Part shown: in pieces, positions 9,601 through 16,660 of the stretch
Layout: every line of letters starts with the position of its first letter
Numbering within the stretch: the stretch's first letter is position 1
Source: CALLJL01 sp964627255
GTDB taxonomy: Bacteria > Acidobacteriota > Aminicenantia > Aminicenantales > CALLJL01
Length of the DNA: 42,785 nucleotides
Reading direction: 5' to 3'
NCBI GenBank assembly: GCA_964627255.1
Contig: CAZVIN010000019.1
Coordinates: 1 to 42,785 of the forward strand
Notes under the pieces: generated by a model
What the model was told of the DNA's origin: nothing
Databases searched by the model: none
The model's input: the letters and a program-made list of their open reading frames with translations, nothing else
Program-made: the position numbers and the translations under genes

Positions 9601-9841
9601 CTTTCTCGATAATTGCCTCTAAATAAGCCGCAGTAAGTGGTTCTAAGTAAGTTCGGTCGGCAAATTCCGGGTCAGTCATAATTGTCGCGGGGTTAGAATT
9701 AATCAGGATGAGACGATAACCCTCTTCTTTTAAAGCTTTAAGGGCTTGAGTCCCAGAATAATCAAACTCACAAGCCTGGCCGATAATGATCGGCCCAGAT
9801 CCTATAATTAAAATAGACTCAATATCTGTTCTCTTAGGCAT
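6632..9841 (-). CDS. carB: Carbamoyl-phosphate synthase, large (ammonia-dependent) subunit
   Basis: The 1069-residue product starts MPKRTDIESILIIGSGPIII at ATG 9841-9839, eight bases inside carA. The longer upstream frame is an artefact of reading through carA. CarB makes carbamoyl phosphate from bicarbonate, two ATP and ammonia delivered by CarA, for pyrimidine and arginine synthesis in the cytoplasm. The two homologous halves are visible: each opens with a GSGP nucleotide-fold segment (IIGSGPIIIGQ; VIIVGSGPNRIGQGIEFDY) and contains an ATP-grasp core (EMNPRVSRSSALASKATG; EVNPRASRTVPFVSKATG). A methylglyoxal-synthase-like allosteric domain forms the last ~140 residues, ending in the NTPNGKQEMDD segment. 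The length is normal for the family. Overlap with carA implies co-transcription and translational coupling. Confidence 0.98.
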   Translation of the reverse strand: MPKRTDIESILIIGSGPIIIGQACEFDYSGTQALKALKEEGYRLILINSNPATIMTDPEFADRTYLEPLTAAYLEAIIEKERPHGLLATLGGQKALNLAIELEEKGVLARYGVELLGVKADSIRKAEDRELFRRSMERVGLKVPASGIACTVKEAKQVAKEVGFPLVIRPSFTLGGTGGSLIYTWDDFHHFIPLALAISPVSQVLLEQSIAGWKEFELEVMRDSRDNAVIVCPIENLDPMGVHTGDSITVAPAQTLTDKEYQQMRDAAITIMREIGVTCGGSNIQFAVNPENGAMMVIEMNPRVSRSSALASKATGFPIAKIAAKLAVGYTLDELLNDITKKTPACFEPAIDYVVVKIPRFAFEKFPEEPGSLTTQMKSVGEVMAIGRTFKEALLKAIRSLEFNRWGLEKIFGHLGDEELEKNLSQPHSERLWAIAEAMRRGLTLEKIFSLTKIDPFFLENIREIVFWEEKIEQAGFRSLDASLLFQAKRLGFSDRRLADLLGIKEEAVRAIRWKEGIRPMWKVVDTCAGEFASETPYFYSTYEDEDESPEMKSEKVIIVGSGPNRIGQGIEFDYCCVHGVLALRDMGIKAIMINSNPETVSTDYDISDRLYFDPVTTEDVLEIALKEKPAGLVVQFGGQTPLKIALGLKAYGINILGTSPEMIDISEDREKFDVFLERLGLIRPRNGTARTINEALSVAARIGYPVLIRPSYVLGGRAMKVIHNEEDLEKYLQAIAEYMGEHPLLIDEFLENAVEVDVDLLSDGEDVFVGGILEHIQEAGIHSGDATMVLPPYFLADRLVEEIRRQVVLMARELKVVGLMNVQVAVKGSRIYILEVNPRASRTVPFVSKATGIPLAKVATRLIMGQKLREMKLAPANHNLIAVKEAVFSFDKFHEVDPVLGPEMRSTGESIGIDRYFGLAFLKALEGAGFQLPKRGRVFVSVPDEDKPRLLPLVEKLDSLGFRFTATEGTAQYLKRHGFKTATVGKVSASRHNILDDIRKGWVSLIFNTPNGKQEMDDARVIRHVAFSYRVPCFTTIPSASAACAAIELRRKNVPEIYCLQDIHRLLF

Positions 9842-11117
9842 TCGAGCTTGCCTTGAATTTTTCGATGAGCTTGATGAATTCCTGGAAAAGATAGTGAGCA
9901 TCATGGGGTCCCGGAGAACTTTCCGGATGATACTGCACTGAAAAAGCGGCCAGTTGGGGATAAGCCAATCCCTCGACCGTGCCGTCGTTGAGGTTAAGGT
10001 GGGTAAGGAGAGCTCCGGAGGGCAGAGTAGAGGCATCGACAGCAAAACCGTGATTTTGTGAGGTAATTTCCACTTCCCCTGTTAGTAGATTTTTTACCGG
10101 ATGATTGGCCCCGTGATGGCCAAATTTGAGCTTATAGGTTTTAGCGCCCAGACTGAGGGCCAAGAGTTGATGGCCCAGACAGATACCAAAAATTGGAACG
10201 TGGGCAACCAAACGCCTTATAGTGGCAAGAGCATAATCAAGCGGCTCTGGGTCGCCGGGGCCGTTGGAAAGAAGAATGCCGTGAGGCTCAAGGGAGAGGA
10301 TGTCTTCCGCTGAAGCCGTAGCCGGGACAACGGTAACGGCCGCACCCGCAGCCACAAGGGAACGGAGAATATTGCGTTTAACCCCATAATCGATAGCAAC
10401 TACCTTAAAGCGGCATTTCTCCTTCTTTATATAGCCATCCGGCCAGACATATCCGCCTTCATCAAAAGAATAGGCTGAGGAGCAGGTAACCGAGCGAACG
10501 AGGTCAGCTCCGATTATCGAGGGAACTTCTCGGACACGGCGGCGCAATGTTTCTGTGTCGGCTGCTTGGGTGGTAAGGAAAGCTCTTTGGGCCCCGCCTT
10601 CGCGAATCATTTTGACTAAACGCCGGGTATCAATTCCCTCAATGGCTGGTATCCCATGACGCTGCAGGTAGGCAGGAAGGCTTTCCTTGGCTCGCCAATT
10701 AGAAGGCGCAGAAGCCATTTCCCTTAGAACAAATCCTTCCACCCAAGGCCGGTGGGATTCTATGTCCTCGAAATTAATCCCTGTATTGCCTATGAGCGGA
10801 TAGGTCATGACAACAATCTGACCGCGGTAAGAGGGGTCGGTCAAGATTTCCTGGTAGCCGGTCATAGCGGTATTAAAAACAATTTCTCCCTGGGCCTCGC
10901 CTCGGGCACCGCAACTAATTCCCTCGAAAATCGTGCCGTCTTCAAGCACTAAGTAAGCTAAGGATGAAGAGATGGGTCGAGCCAAAGGAAAGGGTGGATC
11001 TGCCGGCAACGAGGGTGAAGAAAAGTTGAGAATCGAAGTACAGATAGAATTAAGAGAAGAAGAAAGCGTTAAAAATCCTTCCCCGCGACCAGAATTGCTT
11101 TTCGCGGGGCCTGACAT
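9834..11117 (-). CDS. carA: Carbamoyl-phosphate synthase, small (glutamine amidotransferase) subunit
   Basis: CarA hydrolyses glutamine and passes ammonia to CarB. The class I amidotransferase triad is seen as Cys313 (FGICLGHQL), His397 and Glu399 (QYHPESSPGP). The CarA N-terminal domain begins near residue 54 (AYLVLEDGTIFEG), so the ATG at 11117 gives an unusual ~50-residue Ser/Pro/Leu-rich extension. No ribosome site precedes that ATG, but TGGTAAAAT lies seven bases upstream, so either the mRNA is leaderless or the true start is a downstream TTG or GTG. The TTG codons before SLPADPP or LARPI, and the GTG at VLEDG, are candidates, though none has a good site either. The stop overlaps carB by eight bases. 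Confidence 0.95.
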   Translation of the reverse strand: MSGPAKSNSGRGEGFLTLSSSLNSICTSILNFSSPSLPADPPFPLARPISSSLAYLVLEDGTIFEGISCGARGEAQGEIVFNTAMTGYQEILTDPSYRGQIVVMTYPLIGNTGINFEDIESHRPWVEGFVLREMASAPSNWRAKESLPAYLQRHGIPAIEGIDTRRLVKMIREGGAQRAFLTTQAADTETLRRRVREVPSIIGADLVRSVTCSSAYSFDEGGYVWPDGYIKKEKCRFKVVAIDYGVKRNILRSLVAAGAAVTVVPATASAEDILSLEPHGILLSNGPGDPEPLDYALATIRRLVAHVPIFGICLGHQLLALSLGAKTYKLKFGHHGANHPVKNLLTGEVEITSQNHGFAVDASTLPSGALLTHLNLNDGTVEGLAYPQLAAFSVQYHPESSPGPHDAHYLFQEFIKLIEKFKASSNA

Positions 11118-11124
11118 TTGGTTT

Positions 11125-11133
11125 ATTTTACCA
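11125..11133 (-). promoter_or_regulatory. Extended -10 element at carA
   Basis: On the minus strand TGG precedes TAAAAT (11130-11125), a TGn extended -10. The expected transcription start falls about on the annotated ATG (11117), which would make carA leaderless. The -35 region is weak. The 228-base gap 11118-11345 otherwise holds nothing I recognise. Confidence 0.4.
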
Positions 11134-11345
11134 CAAAATTTTTAAATTTCCAGCTTCCCTCCTCCATGTTTGTTTATGGTCTAATTTAAAATTGCGCCGG
11201 GTACAAAATAGTTCTTCAATTTGACAGCAAGTCTTGAGCCCTTGCAAACTCTTCTTGCGGGTTAGAAAACCTTAAAAAACGAAATTTTCAGCTTTATTCG
11301 AGGAATGTCCTAAAAAAGCCTCAGGCAAAGATTATCAATGGCGGT

Positions 11346-14183
11346 TTAAAAATTTGGGGGAGTCGGTGGAGTCTGGCGGCGAGCGATAAGGGAAAAAGCG
11401 AGGCGGAGGAGGCGCCGGAGGGTACGTTCTTCTTCCCAAATAGTCCGGTAAGGTTTTTGACCGGAGACGATATGGAAAAGGGCTCGCTTTAAAGCCGGTT
11501 CATTCTCGGCCTCAGTTAGGATTCCATCCATCAGACCTAATTTAGTAAAAATAATTGTCAGCCAGCGAAGTCTTCGACCATAAGGAATATCAGCTATCAA
11601 GTCAGCACATTTAGCTTGAAACACCCTGACCATGTTGGCGGTTAGCCCATGAGCAGCCACTGCCTCGGCCGCCCTCACCCCGGTAAGAATTGCGGAATTA
11701 ATTCCCTTTCCCTTAAATGGTCGGTTAAGTCCGGCGGCATCACCGACCATTATTATTCGGGGAAGGAGAAAATGCCGGGCGGGGCCAGTGGGAAACCTTC
11801 CTTTATAATAAGACAGAGAGCCAAGAAATTTCTCGCTTCCTGGGGGGAGCACTCTTCTGACTGCTGGCAATCTTAGGAACACTTCCATGGCCGTGGCTTT
11901 AACCTCTTTACCAGCTATATTAAGGCTAAGATGGTTACCCTTAGGCGTAATAGCGCCAAACTCGACTTGGCGGAGGGAAGCAAGCAAAAAGGCATGAAGA
12001 TATTGACCAAAAGAAGCCATGGCCTTTTCACCAGGGTGAATCTTGGTGACAATGGACGAAAGACAATCTGGTTGCCGGTAAGGAGTCAACCGTTCCATAA
12101 CCTTAATCATGCCCTCGTCAAGACCGAAAGCACCAACAACCAGGTCAGCCTTGATATTATTGCTTTCGCTATAAACCATGACGCCGTCAGATAAAAGGTC
12201 CAAATCAACTACTCGTGCCCGAACAACGTTCACCCCCTTTTCAATTGCTTTCTGAAAAAGATAGCTATCAAATTCTACCCGGCGGCAAGCATAGGAAGGC
12301 TCATGAAGGCCGTCGAGACGAAGAGTTGTTTTTTCTGTATGAAGATAATAGCCAAGGATGCTTTTTTGAACTAAAAACCAAGGGGAAGGGACTCCCAGGT
12401 CTTTTTCCATTAACTCGGGCAGAGGCGGAGAAAGAACGCCCAAACATTGGTTATAGTGACTCTTTTTTTCCAGCGGTTTTCCCTCGTAGAGGAAAATTCG
12501 GGGAGGTTGGGGACGATTTCTAACTAACTGGCTTAGTTTAATAGCAAAAGAGGTCCCGGCGGGTCCTCCGCCGATAACGATGATTGTTTTCTTATCGAGC
12601 TGTGCGGATTCTTGAATCCCGGCCACTTTGATAGAATAGGGTGGGGGCGGAAGGAGATTGTTTTTTTGGGCTAAAGGAGAAGAAATAGCTTGCCGCTCAG
12701 AATTGGCTTTTATATTTATATCAACCTGAGTAGATGGAAGAGAACAGCCCTCTTGACCAGACGGGCTGGTTTCATTGATGCCCCCCAAAGGAGGGAGTTT
12801 ATTATTCTTTCGAGACGGAAGGACTTCAGAAGAAGTAATCTCTTTTTTCCTAGCATTAACTATCTCAGTCACTAAGGATTTAAGCAACTGCCACTGCAGG
12901 TGAGGCTGAAAACAGGCTTTGAAAATTTGTCGATAGGGTTTTTCCCCAGTGAAAATATCCCAAAGAATTTCTCTTAGTTTTCGACTAAGAAAAGTATTCG
13001 CCGACCTTTTGACCAAAGAGAGGTGGAAGTAGGTCAAAAGCCTAAAAGAAGCGATAAAATCGTTCAAGCGGAAAAGGATTCGGCCATAAAGATTATCTTT
13101 AACAATTAATTGTCTCGCCAGGTGATAATAAACCTGGCTGGGGGCTTTATCCGGGAGGCGACTAAAAATAGCTCCGGCGGCCAGTTTAGCGGACAGAAAA
13201 GCCGATTCTAAGCCATTTTTATAATAACGACAGAAAGCGGCATCGCCCACCACAAGAAACCGAGAACCTTTTGGTGGCCGACAGGCCGAAACAACAATGC
13301 GGGGATAACAGAAACAACTGGGCTCGGCCAAGGGTAACAGACTCTTTATTTCTGGCAACTGGAAGAATTCTTGAAGAATTCCAGGTTGGACGTCTTTCCA
13401 GCCGATTATAGTAAGCGTGGTGAATGGTCCCTTAGGAATCAAAGTAGCATAACGTATAAGCCGATGCCGCGGGAAAAAAATATGGATATAGTTGCCGATA
13501 ATTTTTTGTCTTATTTCTTCCGGAAACTTTAATTCAGCCTGAAAAGTAAGGCGAGTGCGTGGTGGCAGGTAGCCCAGTCCCAGGTTTTGAATCTTTTGGC
13601 CTAAATTAGTGTTAACCCCAAAGGCGCCGATTAGCCACTCGACTTCCTCCTCTCCAGCCGGAGAAGAGGTAGAAGTTCCATACTGGACAATAATTGGTTC
13701 AGTTTCTTTTTGGGGCCAACGAAGAGCTTGAACTGGATGAGGAATCACCTTAGCCCCGACATCCTGAGCCCAGGTCAGGAGAAAATCATCGAAACTGACA
13801 ATCTCCGGGAAGCGAACATACCTTGGTCCGTTGCCGCGAAACACTGTGGCCACCTTTCCTTGTCGGTCGGGAGGCGAGGTCAGGCGAAGCGACTCAAGTT
13901 GGACGTGAACCCTGTAGCCCTCAACCCAGCTCATAATTCTCTTAGCGGGAAGAAAAATTCCTTCCTCCTCCAGCCGTTCTTGCAAACTGCGCGAGATGAC
14001 TCCGGCGCAGAGATTACATCCGGAGGGCCCACTTTTTTGAAAGCTCTTGCCGTCAAAGATAGTTAAGCTTATTGGAATGCGGAGGCGATTAGCCCAGCGC
14101 TGGGCAAAATGGGCAAAAAAAGAACCAGCGGGACCACCGCCGATAATTCCCAAGCGCCAGGGCTGGCTCCTCCCTCCACCCAT
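11346..14183 (-). CDS. Tandem geranylgeranyl-reductase-like flavoprotein (two fused units)
   Basis: The 945-residue protein is two FAD-dependent oxidoreductases of the geranylgeranyl reductase type joined head to tail. Unit 1 starts at once with the Rossmann motif LGIIGGGPAG (residues 11-20). Unit 2 starts near residue 533 with IIVIGGGPAG. Each unit also has a conserved later FAD motif (VVGDAAFCRYYKNGLESAF; IMVGDAAGLNRPFKGKG). Each ends in the same block (IFTGEKPYRQIF; IVSGQKPYRTIW), so the fusion arose from a duplication. Between them, about residues 461-530, is a Ser/Pro/Asn-rich linker. Such enzymes reduce isoprenoid double bonds in lipids or quinones; the substrate here is unknown. A TTG at codon 11 (MGIIGGGPAG) is an alternative start. 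It is transcribed alone; a TATAAT box sits six bases upstream of ATG 14183. Confidence 0.8.
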   Translation of the reverse strand: MGGGRSQPWRLGIIGGGPAGSFFAHFAQRWANRLRIPISLTIFDGKSFQKSGPSGCNLCAGVISRSLQERLEEEGIFLPAKRIMSWVEGYRVHVQLESLRLTSPPDRQGKVATVFRGNGPRYVRFPEIVSFDDFLLTWAQDVGAKVIPHPVQALRWPQKETEPIIVQYGTSTSSPAGEEEVEWLIGAFGVNTNLGQKIQNLGLGYLPPRTRLTFQAELKFPEEIRQKIIGNYIHIFFPRHRLIRYATLIPKGPFTTLTIIGWKDVQPGILQEFFQLPEIKSLLPLAEPSCFCYPRIVVSACRPPKGSRFLVVGDAAFCRYYKNGLESAFLSAKLAAGAIFSRLPDKAPSQVYYHLARQLIVKDNLYGRILFRLNDFIASFRLLTYFHLSLVKRSANTFLSRKLREILWDIFTGEKPYRQIFKACFQPHLQWQLLKSLVTEIVNARKKEITSSEVLPSRKNNKLPPLGGINETSPSGQEGCSLPSTQVDINIKANSERQAISSPLAQKNNLLPPPPYSIKVAGIQESAQLDKKTIIVIGGGPAGTSFAIKLSQLVRNRPQPPRIFLYEGKPLEKKSHYNQCLGVLSPPLPELMEKDLGVPSPWFLVQKSILGYYLHTEKTTLRLDGLHEPSYACRRVEFDSYLFQKAIEKGVNVVRARVVDLDLLSDGVMVYSESNNIKADLVVGAFGLDEGMIKVMERLTPYRQPDCLSSIVTKIHPGEKAMASFGQYLHAFLLASLRQVEFGAITPKGNHLSLNIAGKEVKATAMEVFLRLPAVRRVLPPGSEKFLGSLSYYKGRFPTGPARHFLLPRIIMVGDAAGLNRPFKGKGINSAILTGVRAAEAVAAHGLTANMVRVFQAKCADLIADIPYGRRLRWLTIIFTKLGLMDGILTEAENEPALKRALFHIVSGQKPYRTIWEEERTLRRLLRLAFSLIARRQTPPTPPNF

Positions 14184-14189
14184 AACCCA

Positions 14190-14195
14190 ATTATA
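14190..14195 (-). promoter_or_regulatory. Perfect -10 box immediately upstream of the flavoprotein start
   Basis: A minus-strand TATAAT (14195-14190) is separated from ATG 14183 by only six bases, so the transcript would begin at or next to the start codon (leaderless). The -35 position (TATCTA) is poor. Confidence 0.4.
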
Positions 14196-14215
14196 CTATT
14201 AAATCTATAAAATAG

Positions 14216-14374
14216 ATAGAAATTATAAATAATAAAGCACCAGTAGGTGGTCACACAGGTTATTATTCTGGGTTCGCCGCTCCCACTGTGGGCAGTACCA
14301 ATGTCCTTGCGGTTATTGATAGGAATAAATATACAATGCCTACTGGCGTCAGACTGGGTGGTGAAATATTCTAA
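14216..14374 (+). pseudogene. Possible C-terminal fragment of an outer-membrane-type protein
   Basis: The 347-base gap 14184-14530 contains a plus-strand frame with no start codon. It runs from a TAG at 14213 to a TAA at 14372-14374, about 52 codons. Parts read like the end of a beta-barrel or TonB-dependent receptor (GGHTGYYSGFAAPTVG, NVLAVIDRNKYTMP, GVRLGGEIF with a terminal Phe). I cannot confirm homology. If real, it is a remnant that lost its 5' end. The rest of the gap shows only a direct repeat CCACGGGG. Confidence 0.3.
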
Positions 14375-14530
14375 CCACGGGGCCAGCAATTGAATCCACG
14401 GGGATACTTTTTTGTTCAAAGGGCAAGACCGGAGTCATTTTTTAGCGGAGATACGGCTGATTGCGCTTTGATCACAACTTTCGGCGCCAGACCCGCTAAC
14501 TGGTTGGTTATGGAATGCTTCCTGACAGAA

Positions 14531-15478
14531 TTAAGGGGAACTGCTTATTTTGCTGCAAACCCGGTTGCGGCCGAGCCATTTGCTGTGGTACATAAGCTTT
14601 TCCGCTCTCTCGGTCAATTCTTTCACGTTGTCCCGTTTACGGGCCAGGGTAGCGCCGATAGAAACCGTAGCGCTCACGGAGCGGCCGTTAGTGAAAATAA
14701 AGGAATTTTGAACTAGAAGGCGCAGTTTATTAGCGACCACATCAAGCTTGGGCTCGTCCACGTTGGTTATGATTGCTAAGAACTCATCGTCTCCCCATCG
14801 ACCCAGGACATCAACAAAACGAAGGTTGCTCAGCAAAGTTCTGGCAATGGTAGCAATAATCCGGTCGCCAGTAAGCCGGCCGTAGAGGTCATTAACCTCG
14901 CTCAGGTGGTCTATGTCTATGAGCAAAAGGCCGAAGGTGAGACCAAACTTTTGCATTTCATGAAGCCGTGACTGAAGATAAACTTTAAGGAAAGTGCGGT
15001 TACCGATTAGAGTCTGAGGGTCGATTAAGTCGAGGCGATTAAGCTCCTCAGCTCGCGGTGGCATGCTTAAACGGGGTGAAGTATCGATGAAAATATGGGC
15101 CGACCCGATGACCTCTCGACGGGAGTTGTGAAGAGGAATTATCCGCATCATGACTGGAAGACGATAGCCTTCCTTGTGATGGATATAGATTTCCAGGTGT
15201 TGAGTTAGACCTTCCGAGACGGCTTTGTTTACTGGACAGAGCTTGGAACAAAGCAGGCGACCTTCCTCGTCTATCGGCGCCAGAAGCTTATCGGAACATT
15301 TTCGGCCTATGGCCTCGGTCGCTGAATAGCCAGAAATTGACTCTGCCCCTTGATTCCAAAAATGGATATTTTTTTCCTGGTCAATTAAAAAGGCACCCTC
15401 AAAGGAACGCTCCAATAATTGCGACCAGCAGGTAGGGTCAATTGTGTTGAAGATATCGGCCCCTTTGTTTGAACTCAT
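14531..15478 (-). CDS. PAS-GGDEF protein (putative diguanylate cyclase, degenerate GDDEF)
   Basis: The 315-residue soluble protein has an N-terminal PAS sensor domain (about residues 15-135) and a GGDEF domain (about 150-312). The signature loop reads GDDEF (229-233) in RWGDDEF: the second glycine, which packs on GTP, is aspartate. The inhibitory I-site RxxD is intact as RFVD (220-223), five residues before the signature. The metal-binding segment LLLIDIDHLSEVNDLYG looks normal. The PAS domain has three cysteines (Cys61, Cys77, Cys81) in a pattern seen in a subgroup of PAS domains, which could bind metal or sense redox. The protein therefore may make cyclic di-GMP or act only as its receptor. 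A near-consensus promoter lies upstream. It adjoins the cytochrome cluster but is a separate transcription unit. Confidence 0.88.
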   Translation of the reverse strand: MSSNKGADIFNTIDPTCWSQLLERSFEGAFLIDQEKNIHFWNQGAESISGYSATEAIGRKCSDKLLAPIDEEGRLLCSKLCPVNKAVSEGLTQHLEIYIHHKEGYRLPVMMRIIPLHNSRREVIGSAHIFIDTSPRLSMPPRAEELNRLDLIDPQTLIGNRTFLKVYLQSRLHEMQKFGLTFGLLLIDIDHLSEVNDLYGRLTGDRIIATIARTLLSNLRFVDVLGRWGDDEFLAIITNVDEPKLDVVANKLRLLVQNSFIFTNGRSVSATVSIGATLARKRDNVKELTERAEKLMYHSKWLGRNRVCSKISSSP

Positions 15479-15514
15479 CCTCCACCCCCGCTATCGCGCT
15501 GGCGGTGCTTTTTT

Positions 15515-15543
15515 TGTATAACAAAAATTGCTGGCTATGTCAA
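15515..15543 (-). promoter_or_regulatory. Sigma70-type promoter of the PAS-GGDEF gene
   Basis: Perfect TTGACA (15543-15538), 17-base spacer, then TATACA (15520-15515). The predicted start is near 15508, about 30 bases before ATG 15478. The leader ends GGGGGTGGAGG directly against the ATG. Confidence 0.75.
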
Positions 15544-15681
15544 CTTTAAATCCGAATAAAGAGACCACCAAAAAAGAAATTTGCCTTTATTGGTCTTAAA
15601 ACTCTTGAAAGGTCAACGCCTCAAGCCTAAAAGGGTCTCAAAAATCATCATAAGGGAAATGCTGGGCGGGATTTAGGTTGA

Positions 15682-15700
15682 CCAATTTTTTTAAAATTGG
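15682..15700. other. AT-rich perfect hairpin
   Basis: CCAATTTT, loop TTT, AAAATTGG: eight paired bases with a three-base loop, in the 375-base gap 15479-15853. There is no flanking T-run that would make it an intrinsic terminator. Its arms resemble the core palindrome of the REP-like copy at 34619. Confidence 0.5.
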
Positions 15701-15740
15701 GCGAGCTAAGTTAATTTAGTTGATATTCTCTTCCATCTTG

Positions 15741-15815
15741 TATGGGTTAGGCTCTGAGGCGTTCGGGTTGGCCTCACTTCTGCCCTCCCGAACTTAGCCC
15801 TCAAACCAGCCCATA
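15741..15815. other. Nested and competing inverted repeats downstream of the b561 gene
   Basis: Three perfect arm pairs occur: TATGGG (15741-15746) with CCCATA (15810-15815); GTTCGGG (15761-15767) with CCCGAAC (15787-15793); and TGAGGC (15755-15760) with GCCTCA (15771-15776). The last two interleave, so they are either mutually exclusive or a pseudoknot. No T-run follows on the minus strand, so it is not a standard terminator of the b561 gene that ends at 15854. Confidence 0.55.
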
Positions 15816-15853
15816 TAAAATGAAAGAGAGCCATTTAGTTTAAGCCTCTCAGT

Positions 15854-16660
15854 TCAGATTTGTTGGGAAGGAGAAACGTTCAGGAGCCCTTCGGCTCGGC
15901 GTTGTCTCTCTTCGGCAATTTTTTGGTACTCTAAGGGATGGAGTAACCGCAGCTCCCGACCGGTTATTTTTCCGTCCAGCCAAACTCGGCTCATCGGAAA
16001 ATTCTCCGGGTTAAAATGAACGTTATACATGTGCCAAATAATAATAGCCAGGAAGGCCAGGATGGCTTCATAGCCATGAATGATAACAAAAATATCATGA
16101 ACCCAGAGCGGGAAAAGGCGCAACGAAAGCTCCACGTTCCACATAAAAAACCCGGTGAGAATCATGATGAAGGAACCCCAGCCTAAGGACCAGTATTCGA
16201 ATTTTTCAATAAAATTATAGCGGCCGTAAAGAGGAGGACGGGCAAAGAGCCAGTAGGGATGGCGGTTAAAAAAGCTCTGGCCGACCCCTCGGCGGGCCAA
16301 AAATCTGGTGAACCCCAGGTTATACATGAGCTGCTCAAAGGCGTCTCTAAAATCCTTCCAGCGGGGAAGCATCTCTTTAAAGTTATTTCGGCCCCGCGGA
16401 GAAAAAGCAGTGTAAAGGAGGTGCCAGATAAGATTGGCGATCATCAGCACCGCCGCGCCGCGGTGAAGAAGACCTCTGATTAAAAAGACTCGACCGCTCG
16501 GAATCAACCAGCGGAAAAACTTAAATTCATAAAAGAAAAGAGGCAGGCCGGTCGCAATAAGGGTAAAAAAAGTAATGATGAGAATAAAGTGCTGAATCCT
16601 TTCAATCAGGTTCATCCTTAAGAAGACTTCGTCGTCTGAAATGTAGGGAGATTTATCCAT
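15854..16660 (-). CDS. b561-type cytochrome b subunit (FdhI/Ni-hydrogenase b type)
   Basis: The 268-residue integral membrane protein has four transmembrane segments bearing histidines typical of dihaem b-type subunits. They lie at RIQHFILIITFF, then HRGAAVLMIANLIWHLL, then the segment after YWSLGWGSF, and HDIFVIIHGYEAIL to IIIWHMYNVHF. This family moves electrons between the quinone pool and a partner c-type or iron-sulfur subunit. Its start overlaps the stop of the 11-haem cytochrome gene by eight bases, so the two are likely co-translated and form a complex. It is the last gene of the unit that starts at the promoter near 19836. The long amphipathic stretch between segments 2 and 3 (about residues 90-150) is probably cytoplasmic. 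There is no Rieske or molybdopterin subunit beside it. Confidence 0.85.
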   Translation of the reverse strand: MDKSPYISDDEVFLRMNLIERIQHFILIITFFTLIATGLPLFFYEFKFFRWLIPSGRVFLIRGLLHRGAAVLMIANLIWHLLYTAFSPRGRNNFKEMLPRWKDFRDAFEQLMYNLGFTRFLARRGVGQSFFNRHPYWLFARPPLYGRYNFIEKFEYWSLGWGSFIMILTGFFMWNVELSLRLFPLWVHDIFVIIHGYEAILAFLAIIIWHMYNVHFNPENFPMSRVWLDGKITGRELRLLHPLEYQKIAEERQRRAEGLLNVSPSQQI

